Source: Pseudomonadota bacterium
Lineage (GTDB): Bacteria > Pseudomonadota > Alphaproteobacteria > Rhodobacterales > Rhodobacteraceae
Reading direction: 5' to 3'
Assembly: GCA_963205235.1 (NCBI GenBank)
Contig: CAUJIP010000029.1
Span: 1 to 64,000 of the forward strand
DNA: 64,000 nt
Shown: in pieces, positions 7,648 to 20,711 of the stretch
How positions within the stretch are numbered: position 1 is the stretch's first letter
Layout of the letters: each line of letters starts with the position of its first letter
Made by a program: the position numbers and the translations under genes
The notes under the pieces: generated by a model
Databases searched by the model: none
Told to the model about the DNA's origin: nothing
Seen by the model: only the letters and a program-made list of their open reading frames with translations

Positions 7648-10362
7648 GTGACCGACACTCCCGAAGACACCGACGCCACCGCAACTGAACCGGCAAAACC
7701 CACCTGGCACGGCCCGCAAATCGACATCTCGGCCGAGATGAAGACCGCCTATCTTGATTACGCGATGAGCGTGATCGTATCCCGCGCCATCCCCGATCTG
7801 CGCGATGGGCTGAAGCCTGTCCACCGTCGCATCCTGTTCGCGATGCAGGAATCCGGCAACACCCACGACAAGTCCTACCGCAAGTCCGCCCGCCCGGTTG
7901 GCGACACGATGGGGAAATACCACCCCCATGGCGACAGCGCGATCTATGACGCCCTCGTCCGCATGGCGCAGCCCTTCAGCATGTCGCTGAAACTCCTTGA
8001 TGGACAAGGGAATTTCGGCTCGATGGACGGCGATAACGCCGCCGCCATGCGCTATACCGAAGTGCGGATGGACAAGCCCGCCGCCTTCCTTCTGGCCGAC
8101 ATCGACAAGGACACCGTCGATTTCCAGGACAACTACGACGGCAAGGACAAGGAACCGACCGTCCTTCACGCCCGCTTCCCGAACATGCTGGTCAACGGCG
8201 CGGGCGGCATCGCAGTCGGCATGGCCACCAACATCCCGCCCCATAACCTGGGTGAGGTGATCGACGGCACGCTGGCCATGATCGAAAACCCGGATATCTC
8301 CATGGAATCGCTCATGGAAATCATCCCGGCGCCTGACTTTCCCACCGGTGGCCAGATCCTCGGCCGATCCGGCGCGCGCAAGGCCTACCTTGAGGGGCGC
8401 GGCTCGGTCATCATCCGGTCAAAGACCCATATCGAGGAAATCCGCAAGGACCGCTGGGCCATCGTCATCGACGAGGTGCCCTATCAGGTCAACAAGGCCA
8501 CGATGATCGAAAAGATCGCCGAGCTTGTCCGCGAAAAGCGGGTCGAGGGCATTGCCGGGATCGCCGATGAATCCGACCGGATCGGTGTCCGCGTGGTGAT
8601 CGAGTTGAAGCGCGACGCGACGCCCGATGTCGTGTTGAACCAGCTTTTCCGCTTTTCCACCATGCAGGTCAGCTTTGGCTGCAATATGCTGGCGCTGAAC
8701 GGCGGCAAGCCAGAACAACTGACACTTCGCGATTTCCTAAGCCATTTCATCACCTTCCGCGAGGAAGTTGTTGCCCGCCGCACGGCCTTTGAACTGCGCA
8801 AGGCCCGCGAACGCAGCCATATCCTGTGCGGTCTGGCCGTTGCCGTCTCGAACGTGGACGAAGTCGTCCGCACCATCCGCGCCTCTGCCGATGCCGCCGA
8901 AGCGCGCGAAAAGCTGATGACCCGCCGCTGGCCCGCCCATGATATTGCCCAATATATCAAGCTGATCGACGACCCGTCGCACACGATCAACGAAGACGGC
9001 ACCTATAACCTGTCGGAAATCCAGGCCCGCGCCATCCTTGACCTCCGCCTGCAACGCCTGACCGCGCTTGGCGTCAAGGAAGTCACGGACGAGCTGGAAG
9101 AATTGGCCAGCAAGATCAAGGACTACCTCGACATCCTTGGCAGCCGTGACCGGATCATGGCGATCATTTCCGACGAACTTCGCGAAGTGAAGGCCCTCTT
9201 CGCCGTTCCCCGCCGCACCGAGATCACCGATTGGTCCGGCGACATGGAAGACGAAGACCTGATCGAGCGTGAGGATATGGTCGTCACCATCACCTCCGGC
9301 GGCTACATCAAGCGCACGCCGCTGGTCGAATTCCGCAGCCAGAACCGGGGCGGTAAGGGTCTGGCCTCGATGGCCACCAAGGACGACGATGTGGTGACGA
9401 CACTTTTCGTTGCCAATACACATACTTGGCTTCTGTTCTTCACAACCGATGGCATGGTCTACAAGCTGAAGACCTGGCGTCTGCCGCTGGCGGGCCGCAC
9501 CGCCAAGGGCAAGGCGCTCGTCAACATCCTGCCCATTCAAAGCGGCATCTCCATCGCCGCGCTGATGCCGGTGGATGTGCCCGAAGAAGACTGGGGCAAC
9601 CTGCAGATCGTCTTTGCGACCTCGGACGGCGACGTGCGGCAGAACGACCTCTCGGACTTCACCAACGTCAAGCGCAACGGCAAGATCGCGATGAACCTGC
9701 CCGAGGGCATCACCCTCGTGAACGCCGCCATTGCCGACGATCAGGATGACGTGATGCTGGTGACCGAAGCCGGTCGCGCCATCCGCTTCTCCACCACCGA
9801 AATCCGCGTCTTCAAATCGCGCGGCTCCACCGGCGTGCGCGGCATCCGTCTGGCAGACGGCGACCACGTGGTTTCCATGTCGATCATCCGCCACTTCGAG
9901 GCCGACCCCGCCGAACGCGAAGCCTATCTGAAACAGCGCCGCCTGATGGCAGGCGTGACCGAGGATGAGGCCGACGAAGAAGAAGAAACCGTTGCCGCAG
10001 GCCAGCTTAGCCCCGAACGTTACAGTGAGATGTCAGCCGCCGAAGACCTTATCCTTACCGTGACCAAAGGCGGCTCGGGCAAGCTTTCCTCCTCCCACGA
10101 CTACCCCGTCCGCGGCCGTGGCGGCATGGGCGTGAAAGCCATCTCTCCCGGCCCAAGGGGAGGCCGCATCATCGCCTCGTTCCCGGTCACCAATTCCGAC
10201 CAGATCATGCTCGCCACCTCTACCGGCCAGTCGATCCGCGTGCCGGTCGACCAGATCAGCTTCCGCTCGCGCAGCGCAGGCGGGGTCAAGGTCTTCTCCG
10301 TCGCGGCGGACGAGGAAGTGGTCTCCGTCGCCCGTGTCGCCGATCAGGGCGAAGAGGAATGA
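7648..10362 (+). CDS. gyrA: DNA gyrase subunit A
   Basis: About 904 residues. The breakage-reunion domain contains the active-site tyrosine in [10 protein letters not shown] (Tyr136 in this numbering), and the C-terminal beta-pinwheel has the gyrase-specific GyrA box QNRGGKG, which separates it from ParC. The quinolone region [13 protein letters not shown] keeps the wild-type Ser and Asp. An acidic insert (DEADEEEET) lies late in the pinwheel. With GyrB it introduces negative supercoils. I prefer GTG 7648 (reading MTDTPEDTD) over the TTG at 7618; neither has a strong ribosome site. The stop overlaps the next small gene as ATGA. Confidence 0.97.
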   Translation: MTDTPEDTDATATEPAKPTWHGPQIDISAEMKTAYLDYAMSVIVSRAIPDLRDGLKPVHRRILFAMQESGNTHDKSYRKSARPVGDTMGKYHPHGDSAIYDALVRMAQPFSMSLKLLDGQGNFGSMDGDNAAAMRYTEVRMDKPAAFLLADIDKDTVDFQDNYDGKDKEPTVLHARFPNMLVNGAGGIAVGMATNIPPHNLGEVIDGTLAMIENPDISMESLMEIIPAPDFPTGGQILGRSGARKAYLEGRGSVIIRSKTHIEEIRKDRWAIVIDEVPYQVNKATMIEKIAELVREKRVEGIAGIADESDRIGVRVVIELKRDATPDVVLNQLFRFSTMQVSFGCNMLALNGGKPEQLTLRDFLSHFITFREEVVARRTAFELRKARERSHILCGLAVAVSNVDEVVRTIRASADAAEAREKLMTRRWPAHDIAQYIKLIDDPSHTINEDGTYNLSEIQARAILDLRLQRLTALGVKEVTDELEELASKIKDYLDILGSRDRIMAIISDELREVKALFAVPRRTEITDWSGDMEDEDLIEREDMVVTITSGGYIKRTPLVEFRSQNRGGKGLASMATKDDDVVTTLFVANTHTWLLFFTTDGMVYKLKTWRLPLAGRTAKGKALVNILPIQSGISIAALMPVDVPEEDWGNLQIVFATSDGDVRQNDLSDFTNVKRNGKIAMNLPEGITLVNAAIADDQDDVMLVTEAGRAIRFSTTEIRVFKSRGSTGVRGIRLADGDHVVSMSIIRHFEADPAEREAYLKQRRLMAGVTEDEADEEEETVAAGQLSPERYSEMSAAEDLILTVTKGGSGKLSSSHDYPVRGRGGMGVKAISPGPRGGRIIASFPVTNSDQIMLATSTGQSIRVPVDQISFRSRSAGGVKVFSVAADEEVVSVARVADQGEEE

Positions 10363-10562
10363 TGATCGAATGGTTCATCAACGTCTGGGGACCGGCACTT
10401 GTTGTTCTCGGCGTCTGGTTCCTGATGATGCGCCTAATGATGAAGGGCAGCACCGCCCAGAAGGCGCAAGTCGCCGAGATGCAGCGGCAGAGCGATGCTC
10501 ATGCACGCATCGCTGAATGCCTTGACCGCATCGCCACCGCCCTTGAACAGCGCAAGCCATAG
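10359..10562 (+). CDS. Small single-pass membrane protein coupled to gyrA
   Basis: A 67-residue protein whose ATG overlaps the gyrA stop (ATGA), so it is probably co-translated with gyrase A. Residues about 5-28 form one hydrophobic helix ([19 protein letters not shown]). The cytoplasmic tail is helical and ends [17 protein letters not shown]. The same tail pattern (RIA-x-ALE-x-R) recurs in the next small protein, so the two look like diverged duplicates. I recognise no named family. Coupled position and conserved pattern argue that it is a real gene. Confidence 0.65.
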   Translation: MMIEWFINVWGPALVVLGVWFLMMRLMMKGSTAQKAQVAEMQRQSDAHARIAECLDRIATALEQRKP

Positions 10563-10599
10563 GCCATTTCCGACTGGGCCGAACCGGAGGGATTTGTGA

Positions 10600-10752
10600 A
10601 TGATGAATGATTACTTCCTAGTCCTCATTGTCGTTCTGTTGGCCAGCGTCGGCGCTTCGGTCTGGAGCAACACGCGCCTTTCCGCGCAACGCCAGCGCCA
10701 GAACGACCTTCTGGAGCGGATAGCGAACGCGCTGGAAGCGCGCGACAAGTGA
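10600..10752 (+). CDS. Second small single-pass membrane protein (50 residues)
   Basis: An open frame of 50 codons, ATG 10600 to TGA 10752, preceded by GGAGGG at 10587-10592, a good ribosome site eight bases away. The product starts MMNDYFLVLIVVLLASVGA (one membrane helix) and ends NDLLERIANALEARDK, repeating the RIA-x-ALE-x-R tail of the protein just upstream. Its stop overlaps the GTG start of the following gene (GTGA). Short length alone would make it doubtful, but the ribosome site, paralogy and overlap support it. Confidence 0.6.
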   Translation: MMNDYFLVLIVVLLASVGASVWSNTRLSAQRQRQNDLLERIANALEARDK

Positions 10753-11051
10753 CACCGCTTGCGGCCCGCCTCGCCGCCCTTGCAGCCGCAGGCGACACCA
10801 TCACCTACGGCGCGCTGGCCAAAGACCTTGGCCTGCGCATGGCTGACCTGACCGCCCAGCTTGAACACCTGATGGAAACCGACGCCCGAGAAGGCAAACC
10901 CTTCCGCGCCGCCCTCCTGTGCCAGCGCCTGTCGCCAGACCACCTCCCGGCCCCCGGCTTCTTCCAGAAAGCCGCCGAACTGGGCCGCTTCACCGACGAC
11001 CCCGTCGCCTTTACCGCGGCAGAACGCCAGCGCCTGTACAGCCCCGAATAG
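10749..11051 (+). CDS. Small cytoplasmic protein of unknown function
   Basis: A 100-residue protein starting at GTG 10749, overlapping the preceding stop as GTGA. The segment DTITYGALAKDLGLRMADLTAQLEHL is split by a turn like a helix-turn-helix or winged-helix unit; the C-terminal half is LSPDHLPAPGFFQKAAELGRF. No catalytic signature is visible. Similar short proteins occur in Rhodobacteraceae without an assigned role. Its place at the end of the gyrA cluster suggests co-transcription, though not necessarily a topological function. Confidence 0.6.
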   Translation: MTPLAARLAALAAAGDTITYGALAKDLGLRMADLTAQLEHLMETDAREGKPFRAALLCQRLSPDHLPAPGFFQKAAELGRFTDDPVAFTAAERQRLYSPE

Positions 11052-11170
11052 GCAGATTTCTGCGCATTGGCGCAGGGAGAACCTGCGATCTTTCCCAGTA
11101 TGCACAGACGCCGCTCGGGATAAATTGCCGCACCCGGCACCAGACCGGCCCCAGCGCACAAGGTATACCC

Positions 11171-11548
11171 ATGGAACAGCTCAAGTCCTTCTCCCCGCTC
11201 ATCGCCCGTCTCTTCATCGGCGGCTTCTTCCTGCTGGCTGGCGTCGGCAAGGTCGCCGACATCGCCGGCACCGCTGGCTATATGGAGATGGTGGGCATCC
11301 CCGGCATCCTCGCCTGGCCTGCAACGATCTTTGAAATCGCCCTCGGCCTTGCCCTGATCGTCGGCTACCAGGTCCGCCTTGCCGCCCTGGCTGGCGCCGC
11401 CTTCTGCATCGTCACCGCCGTCATGTTTCACCGCGACTTCGCCGACCAGATGCAGATGATCATGTTCCTCAAGAACTTCTCCATCGCTGGCGCGTTCCTG
11501 ATGTTCTTCGCCAACGGCGCGGGCAAATACGCGCTCGACAAGGCCTGA
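11171..11548 (+). CDS. DoxX-family membrane protein (copy 1)
   Basis: A 125-residue protein with four predicted membrane helices of the DoxX fold. Typical features are IARLFIGGFFLLAGVGKVADI near the start, the ILAWPATIFEIALGLALIVG helix pair, and a final ANGAGKYALDKA tail. The start ATG at 11171 begins exactly where the family begins; the open frame extends upstream without similarity. DoxX relatives serve in quinone-linked or thiol oxidation, but most bacterial members are uncharacterised. A second copy lies 92 bases downstream. Confidence 0.85.
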   Translation: MEQLKSFSPLIARLFIGGFFLLAGVGKVADIAGTAGYMEMVGIPGILAWPATIFEIALGLALIVGYQVRLAALAGAAFCIVTAVMFHRDFADQMQMIMFLKNFSIAGAFLMFFANGAGKYALDKA

Positions 11549-11556
11549 TACCCGCA

Positions 11557-11590
11557 GGGGGCCGCACCCGCCAAAGGGCTTGCGGCCCCC
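11557..11590 (+). terminator. Perfect GC-rich hairpin between the DoxX genes
   Basis: GGGGGCCGCA at 11557-11566 pairs exactly with TGCGGCCCCC at 11581-11590 around a 14-base loop. It begins nine bases after the first DoxX stop. There is no run of T after it, so it may be a weak terminator, an mRNA-stabilising hairpin, or an attenuator between the two copies. Confidence 0.5.
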
Positions 11591-11640
11591 GCCCCCCTGA
11601 CGCAGACTTTCCGCAGACCCTTTTTGAAAGGCCGTCCGCG

Positions 11641-12018
11641 ATGCCCGTCCTGCGCCCCTTCGCCCCCCTCCTCGCCCGCATATTCCTCGCCGCGGTCTTC
11701 CTGCCCGCTGGCATCTCCTACCTCTCCGACGTGCCCGGCTTCACCGCCTACATGACCGCAGGCGGCCTTCCCGCCTTTCTCGCCTGGCCCGCCATCCTGT
11801 TCGAGATCACCCTGGGCATCGCCATGCTGATCGGCTTTCAGGCCCGCCCCATGGCCTTCCTTGGCGCGGGATTCTGCATGACGACCGCGCTCCTCTACCA
11901 CCTGCACCCCGACAACGCGCTTGAGATGATGCTCTTTTACAAAGACCTCGGCATCGCCGCCGGTTTCCTGATGATCTTCGCCCACGGCCCCGGCAAATTC
12001 GCCCTCGACCGGGCATAG
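11641..12018 (+). CDS. DoxX-family membrane protein (copy 2)
   Basis: A 125-residue paralogue of the preceding protein, identical in length and aligning throughout (LARIFLAAVFLPAGISYLSDVPGF, AFLAWPAILFEITLGIAMLIG, AHGPGKFALDRA). It has four hydrophobic segments and acts in the inner membrane. Most differences are conservative, pointing to an old tandem duplication. Function is unassigned, as for copy 1. The next gene, trmFO, starts 38 bases downstream. Confidence 0.85.
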   Translation: MPVLRPFAPLLARIFLAAVFLPAGISYLSDVPGFTAYMTAGGLPAFLAWPAILFEITLGIAMLIGFQARPMAFLGAGFCMTTALLYHLHPDNALEMMLFYKDLGIAAGFLMIFAHGPGKFALDRA

Positions 12019-12055
12019 GCTTCCCTTTTCATCCGATCCGCCCTAAATCGCGGCC

Positions 12056-13387
12056 ATGAACACACTTCACATCATCGGCGGCGGCATGGCGGGGTCCGAG
12101 GCTGCCTGGCAGGCCGCTCAGGCGGGCATCCAAGTCGTCTTGCACGAAATGCGCCCGCAGGTCGCGACCTTTGCCCATCGCACCGGCGATTTCGCGGAAA
12201 TGGTCTGCTCCAATTCCTTCCGGTCGGACGACGACGAACAGAACGCCGTCGGCCTTTTGCACTGGGAAATGCGCGCCGCGCGCGGCCTGATCATGGAAAT
12301 GGCCAGCGCCCACAAACTGCCCGCAGGCGGTGCCTTGGCCGTTGACCGCGATCCCTTTGCCCGCGCCGTGACCGACCGGCTGAAATCGCACCCGCTGATT
12401 TCCACGTCTTATGAAGAGATCACCGAACTCCCGACCTCCGGCCATTGGATCATCGCCACCGGTCCCCTGACCAGCCCCGCCTTGGCCGAGGCGATCCGCA
12501 AGGCGACGGGCGCCGAGGCGCTTGCCTTCTTCGACGCCATCGCCCCCATCGTCTATGCCGACACCATCGACATGGGGCTGGCATGGGAACAGTCCCGCTA
12601 TGACAAGGGCGAGACCGAGGAAGAGCAAAAGGCCTATATCAACTGCCCGATGACCAAGCCGGAGTATGAGGCTTTCATCGACGCCCTCCTTGCCGCCGAC
12701 AAGACCACCTTCCACGAAGGCGAGACCGCCGGTTACTTCGACGGTTGCCTGCCCATCGAAGTCATGGCCGAACGTGGCCGCGAAACCCTGCGCCATGGCC
12801 CGATGAAGCCGGTCGGCCTGACCAATGCACACAAGCCGGATGAAAAGGCCTATGCCGTGGTGCAACTGCGCCGCGACAACAAGCTTGGCACGCTTTACAA
12901 CATCGTCGGCTTCCAGACGAAAATGAAATACGGCGCGCAAACCGCTGTTTTCAAACTCATTCCCGGCCTGCAAGATGCCAGTTTCGCCCGTCTTGGCGGC
13001 ATCCACCGTAACACCTTCATCAACTCGCCCACGCTGCTTGATGACCAGATGCGCCTGAAATCGCATCCCCATATCCGGTTCGCGGGCCAGATCACCGGCG
13101 TCGAAGGCTATGTCGAAAGCGCCGCGATGGGACTTCTGGCGGGCCGGATGGCCGCTGCCGAAATCAAGGGGGAAACCCTGCCCCCGCCGCCGCCAGAAAC
13201 CGCGATGGGGGCGCTGATCACCCACATCACCGGCGGGGCAGAGGCCAAGACCTTCCAGCCGATGAACGTTAACTTCGGCCTCTTCCCCCCGATTGACGCC
13301 AAAGGTGGCCGCCGGGGCCGCGCTGTCCGCTACAAGGCCTATACCGACCGTGCGAAAGAGGCGTTCTCGGCATGGCTGGCAAGCTGA
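12056..13387 (+). CDS. trmFO: Folate- and FAD-dependent tRNA (uracil-5-)-methyltransferase
   Basis: A 443-residue flavoprotein. The dinucleotide-binding motif is [14 protein letters not shown] at the N terminus, followed by VVLHEMRP and [10 protein letters not shown], which are diagnostic of TrmFO (formerly Gid). TrmFO uses methylenetetrahydrofolate to make ribothymidine at position 54 of the tRNA T-loop. The length is normal and no key segment is missing. It ends 110 bases before gluQ, so two tRNA-modification genes lie in line. Confidence 0.97.
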   Translation: MNTLHIIGGGMAGSEAAWQAAQAGIQVVLHEMRPQVATFAHRTGDFAEMVCSNSFRSDDDEQNAVGLLHWEMRAARGLIMEMASAHKLPAGGALAVDRDPFARAVTDRLKSHPLISTSYEEITELPTSGHWIIATGPLTSPALAEAIRKATGAEALAFFDAIAPIVYADTIDMGLAWEQSRYDKGETEEEQKAYINCPMTKPEYEAFIDALLAADKTTFHEGETAGYFDGCLPIEVMAERGRETLRHGPMKPVGLTNAHKPDEKAYAVVQLRRDNKLGTLYNIVGFQTKMKYGAQTAVFKLIPGLQDASFARLGGIHRNTFINSPTLLDDQMRLKSHPHIRFAGQITGVEGYVESAAMGLLAGRMAAAEIKGETLPPPPPETAMGALITHITGGAEAKTFQPMNVNFGLFPPIDAKGGRRGRAVRYKAYTDRAKEAFSAWLAS

Positions 13388-13497
13388 TCGCCCCCCCCCC
13401 CAAAAAAACCCGCTCCGGCCCTCGAGCCGGGGCCTCCCCTTCAACCGACACGCCAGCGGAAACCCGGGGTCCCGGACCGGGTCCGGGACGGGGTCAA
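13388..13497 (+). other. Intergenic low-complexity spacer with C11-A7 run and nested inverted repeats
   Basis: Between trmFO and gluQ there are eleven C (13391-13401) followed by seven A (13402-13408), then a CCGGC/GCCGG inverted repeat and a second region of alternating CCCGG/CCGGG palindromes near 13462-13492. The stretch stays open in the gluQ frame back into trmFO, which could mislead start prediction. It has no gene of its own that I can support. Confidence 0.6.
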
Positions 13498-14343
13498 ATG
13501 TTCGTAACCCGCTTCGCGCCCTCGCCCACCGGCCCCCTGCATCTGGGCCACGCCTATTCCGCGCTCCTCGCGCATGACATGGCCCGCGCCGCTGGTGGCC
13601 GCTTCCTCCTGCGGATGGAAGATACCGACCTTGAACGCTGCCGTCCCGAATACGACACCCTGATTCAGGAAGACCTGCACTGGCTGGGCCTAAGCTGGGA
13701 TGGCCCTGTTCACCGCCAGTCGGCTCATATCGCCGGTTACAACGCCCGACTTGAAACGCTGGAACCGCTCGGCCTCCTCTATCCCTGCTCCTGCACGCGC
13801 TCCGACATCCGCGCCGCCCTTGCCGCCCCGCAGGAAGGCGTCGCGCATCAGGTCTATCCCGGCACCTGTCGGGGCCGCCCAATGGCCAGCCGCCTGCCCG
13901 GCGACGCCCTGCGCCTGGACCTTGCCGCCGCGCTGATCGCGCTGTCCGGCGCAGACCTTGCCTTCCTTGAGACCGGCCCCGCCCATGCCGGACGGCATCT
14001 TGTCGACCCCGACGAAGCAAAGACGCAAATCGGCGACGTGGTCCTGTCCCGCAAGGGCGAGGATATCGTGGCCTATTTCCTGGCTTCCGCCTTCGACGAC
14101 GCCGATCAGGGCATCACCCATGTGATAAGGGGAGAAGACCTTTTCGACTTCACCCCTGTGCAGGTGATCCTGCAACACCTCTTCGGCCTGCCGACGCCGA
14201 TCTACCACCACCACCGCCTGATCCGCGACGATCAGGGCAAGCGTCTGGCCAAACGCGACGACGCCCGCGCGATTGCCAAGTACCGGGCCGAAGGCGCAAC
14301 CCCCGCCGATTTCCGCCGCATGGTCGGATTACCAAATCCTTAA
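13498..14343 (+). CDS. gluQ: Glutamyl-Q tRNA(Asp) synthetase
   Basis: A 281-residue protein equal to the catalytic core of glutamyl-tRNA synthetase without an anticodon-binding domain. The class I signatures are FAPSPTGPLHLGHAYSA (HIGH equivalent) near the N terminus and KRLAKRDDA (KMSKS equivalent). A zinc site C-x-C ... Y-x3-C (YPCSCTRSD and YPGTCRG) is typical of GluQ-RS. It charges glutamate onto queuosine of tRNA-Asp. I place the start at ATG 13498, where similarity begins; the in-frame extension upstream is low-complexity. Confidence 0.95.
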   Translation: MFVTRFAPSPTGPLHLGHAYSALLAHDMARAAGGRFLLRMEDTDLERCRPEYDTLIQEDLHWLGLSWDGPVHRQSAHIAGYNARLETLEPLGLLYPCSCTRSDIRAALAAPQEGVAHQVYPGTCRGRPMASRLPGDALRLDLAAALIALSGADLAFLETGPAHAGRHLVDPDEAKTQIGDVVLSRKGEDIVAYFLASAFDDADQGITHVIRGEDLFDFTPVQVILQHLFGLPTPIYHHHRLIRDDQGKRLAKRDDARAIAKYRAEGATPADFRRMVGLPNP

Positions 14344-14378
14344 CGTCCACAAACAACCAATTGCTTTCAAACGACTCT

Positions 14379-14750
14379 TCAGATTTGTCCAGCGTGGACA
14401 GGTGCCATGATCTCCACCTCATCCCCGCCCCGGACCGCCGTATAGAAACACGACCGCCGGTTGGTGTGACAGGCCGGCCCCTCCTGGCTGACCAGCGCCA
14501 GCAGGCAATCCCGGTCACAATCCAGCCGCAGCTCGACCAGCCGTTGATGGTGCCCCGAAGACTCCCCCTTCACCCAGAACTCGCCCCGCGACCGCGACCA
14601 GTAGGTGACCTTCCCGGTTTCCAGCGTCGCCACGACCGAGGCCGCATTCATCCAGGCCAGCATCAGAACCTCGCCCGAAACATGGTCCTGCGCCACGCAG
14701 GGGATCAACCCCGCCGCATCATATTTCAGTGTCGCCGGATCAAAGGGCAT
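14379..14750 (-). CDS. hisI: Phosphoribosyl-AMP cyclohydrolase
   Basis: A 123-residue enzyme of histidine synthesis that opens the adenine ring of phosphoribosyl-AMP. Metal-binding segments are visible: RLDCDRDCLLALV and GPACHTNRRSCFY, with YWSRSRGEFWVKGESSGH as the family core. The start at 14750 follows AAGGAGAAGCCC on this strand and gives the normal length. There is no fused HisE domain. The last codons (VHAGQI) are encoded by a 15-base palindrome that recurs in the terminator after the fpr gene. It is convergent with gluQ. Confidence 0.95.
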   Translation of the reverse strand: MPFDPATLKYDAAGLIPCVAQDHVSGEVLMLAWMNAASVVATLETGKVTYWSRSRGEFWVKGESSGHHQRLVELRLDCDRDCLLALVSQEGPACHTNRRSCFYTAVRGGDEVEIMAPVHAGQI

Positions 14751-14811
14751 GGGCTTCTCCTTGGCAGGGCCGCGTCGCGGGTCTACATACGGGGTCATCC
14801 GGGGAATTTCC

Positions 14812-15246
14812 ATGAGTGACAGCGACCTCATCAAGCTCTACTCGACCCGCATCCTCGCGCTGGCCGCCGATATCCCGCACCTCGGGCGACTGCAGGCCCC
14901 CCAAGCCACCGCCCGCCGCCGTTCCCCCCTTTGCGGGTCGACGGTGACGGTGGATGTGGTGGTCAAGCACGGCAAGGTCGCCGAATTCGCCCAGGACGTG
15001 AAAGCCTGCGCCCTTGGCCAGGCCTCGGCGGCGATCCTTGGTCAGGTCGTGATCGGCCGCAGCCTGTCCGAACTGCAATCCGCCCGCGATGCCGTGCAGG
15101 CGATGCTGAAGACCTCTGGCCCGGTCCCGGCGGCCCCGTTCAACGGATATGAAACCCTTCTCCCCGCCCGCGATTACAAGAACCGCCACGCCTCGATCCT
15201 GCTGGCCCTCGAAGCCGTCTGCGAGGCGATGGAAGCCGCCGCATGA
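14812..15246 (+). CDS. NifU/IscU-type iron-sulfur scaffold-like protein
   Basis: A 144-residue protein of the NifU N-terminal (IscU-like) family. Two of the usual three cluster cysteines are present: SPLCGSTVTV (Cys41) and VKACALGQASAA (Cys66). At the third position the sequence is KNRHASILLALEAV, with Ala127 where canonical scaffolds have Cys; another Cys (137) lies ten residues on. It may be a carrier or specialised scaffold rather than a standard IscU. The gene diverges from hisI with 61 bases between starts. Confidence 0.8.
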   Translation: MSDSDLIKLYSTRILALAADIPHLGRLQAPQATARRRSPLCGSTVTVDVVVKHGKVAEFAQDVKACALGQASAAILGQVVIGRSLSELQSARDAVQAMLKTSGPVPAAPFNGYETLLPARDYKNRHASILLALEAVCEAMEAAA

Positions 15247-15357
15247 AAAAACCGCCGCGCGTCCGGGGGGACGGCGGCGGCAGTGGCGCGTCTGGAAACG
15301 GTGGGCCAGGCAAATGGCGGGAAGACCGTGTATGGGGCAGAGCGCGGGGCAGAAACC

Positions 15358-15480
15358 TCAGGCCAGGCTGGGCAGCGACAGCATGGCGAAAACCAGAACG
15401 AACAGCGCAGCAATCCCAACCAGATCCTCGATCGCGCCACGCGGGGTGGTGGAGAGCAGGGTTTTCATCGCCTCTTTCAT
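15358..15480 (-). CDS. Forty-residue membrane peptide
   Basis: ATG 15480 is preceded on this strand by GGAGG six bases away, the best ribosome site in the region, and opens a 40-codon frame. The product has a short basic and polar start (MKEAMKTLLSTTPRGAIEDL) and one hydrophobic helix (GIAALFVLVFAMLSL). A longer in-frame reading from 15561 would add AT-rich promoter sequence and is less likely. Function unknown. The AT-rich 160 bases upstream look like its promoter region. Confidence 0.5.
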   Translation of the reverse strand: MKEAMKTLLSTTPRGAIEDLVGIAALFVLVFAMLSLPSLA

Positions 15481-15641
15481 CGCATCCTCCGTTCTTGTTG
15501 CTGTATTGTTCTCACAACACCGCAATCCTGTAAAGAACTTTTTAAGAACATTTGTGAACATTGTGTGATTCTCGTTCTGCGTCCCTGACGGAACTTATCG
15601 CTGCCAAGCGAAGACCGCCCGCAAGGGAGGGATGAGCGGCC

Positions 15642-19870
<4,229 letters not shown>

Positions 19871-19905
19871 CTAAAGGTTAGGCGGCGCGGGCTGCAAGGT
19901 AAAGG

Positions 19906-20613
19906 TCAGGCGCTTTCGGCCAGTCGCGCCACGCCACCGGACGGATCGCGCAGCACATAGCCCCGCCCCCAAACGGTTTCGATGTAATTGTCACCACCGG
20001 TCGCTTCGGCCAGCTTCTTGCGCAGCTTGCAGATGAAGACGTCGATGATCTTCAACTCGGGTTCGTCCATCCCGCCGTAAAGGTGGTTCAGGAACATTTC
20101 CTTGGTCAGCGTCGTGCCCTTGCGAAGGCTAAGAAGCTCCAGCATCTGGTATTCCTTGCCGGTCAGATGCACGGTCTTGCCCTCAGCCTCAACCGTCTTG
20201 GCGTCAAGGTTGACCGAAACCAGCCCGGTCTTGATCACCGACTGGCTGTGCCCCTTGGACCGCCGAATGATCGCGTGAATGCGGGCGACCAGTTCTTCGC
20301 GGTGGAAAGGTTTCGTGAGGTAGTCATCCGCGCCGAACCCAAAGCCCTTCAGCTTGTTTTCCGTGTCATCCGCGCCCGACAGAATCAGGATCGGGGTTTC
20401 GACACGCGCTTGCCGGATCTGGCGCAGAACCTCATGCCCGCTCATGTCCGGCAGGTTCAGGTCCAGCAGGATCAGATCGTAATCATATAGCTTTGCCAGA
20501 TCGATCCCATCTTCACCCATGTCGGTGCAATAGACGTTCAGATTGGCATGGGTCAGCATCAATTCGATCGAACGAGAGGTCGTCGGATCGTCTTCCACAA
20601 GCAGAATGCGCAT
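19906..20613 (-). CDS. ctrA: Cell-cycle transcriptional regulator CtrA
   Basis: A 235-residue OmpR-type response regulator. The receiver starts [20 protein letters not shown] with phospho-acceptor Asp51 ([12 protein letters not shown]) and the signature DDYLTKPF; the winged helix contains [18 protein letters not shown], near-identical to the CtrA family. In Rhodobacterales CtrA controls motility, gene transfer agent and related genes rather than being essential. The protein ends RLAESA, without the C-terminal Ala-Ala that ClpXP recognises in Caulobacter CtrA. A TTAACCAT site upstream suggests autoregulation. Confidence 0.96.
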   Translation of the reverse strand: MRILLVEDDPTTSRSIELMLTHANLNVYCTDMGEDGIDLAKLYDYDLILLDLNLPDMSGHEVLRQIRQARVETPILILSGADDTENKLKGFGFGADDYLTKPFHREELVARIHAIIRRSKGHSQSVIKTGLVSVNLDAKTVEAEGKTVHLTGKEYQMLELLSLRKGTTLTKEMFLNHLYGGMDEPELKIIDVFICKLRKKLAEATGGDNYIETVWGRGYVLRDPSGGVARLAESA

Positions 20614-20665
20614 TTGTCGGTTTCTCCGCCAAGAAATTTTTCGTCGTTAACAGAATGGGCGCGCA

Positions 20666-20673
20666 ATGGTTAA
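20666..20673 (-). promoter_or_regulatory. CtrA half-site TTAACCAT upstream of ctrA
   Basis: ATGGTTAA at 20666-20673 reads TTAACCAT on the minus strand, an exact match to the well-known CtrA half-site. It lies 53 bases before the ctrA start, with a second GTTAAC at 20646-20651. Autoregulation of ctrA is established in several alphaproteobacteria; that it happens here is inferred. Confidence 0.5.
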
Positions 20674-20711
20674 CCGACGGTTACTATGCCTGAAGGAGAA
20701 CATGAAACAAT

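Noticed and set aside
13462-13492. Nested CCCGG/CCGGG palindromes as a mobile-element end
   Set aside because: No target duplication or second copy is visible; more likely GC-rich spacer sequence.
12029-14020. Very long open frame on the minus strand across trmFO and gluQ (and similar ones antisense to agmatinase-like, binding-protein and sulfite reductase genes)
   Set aside because: GC-rich codon bias opens long frames opposite real genes. The products are rich in Gly, Arg and Asp with no domain, and the plus-strand genes are unambiguous.
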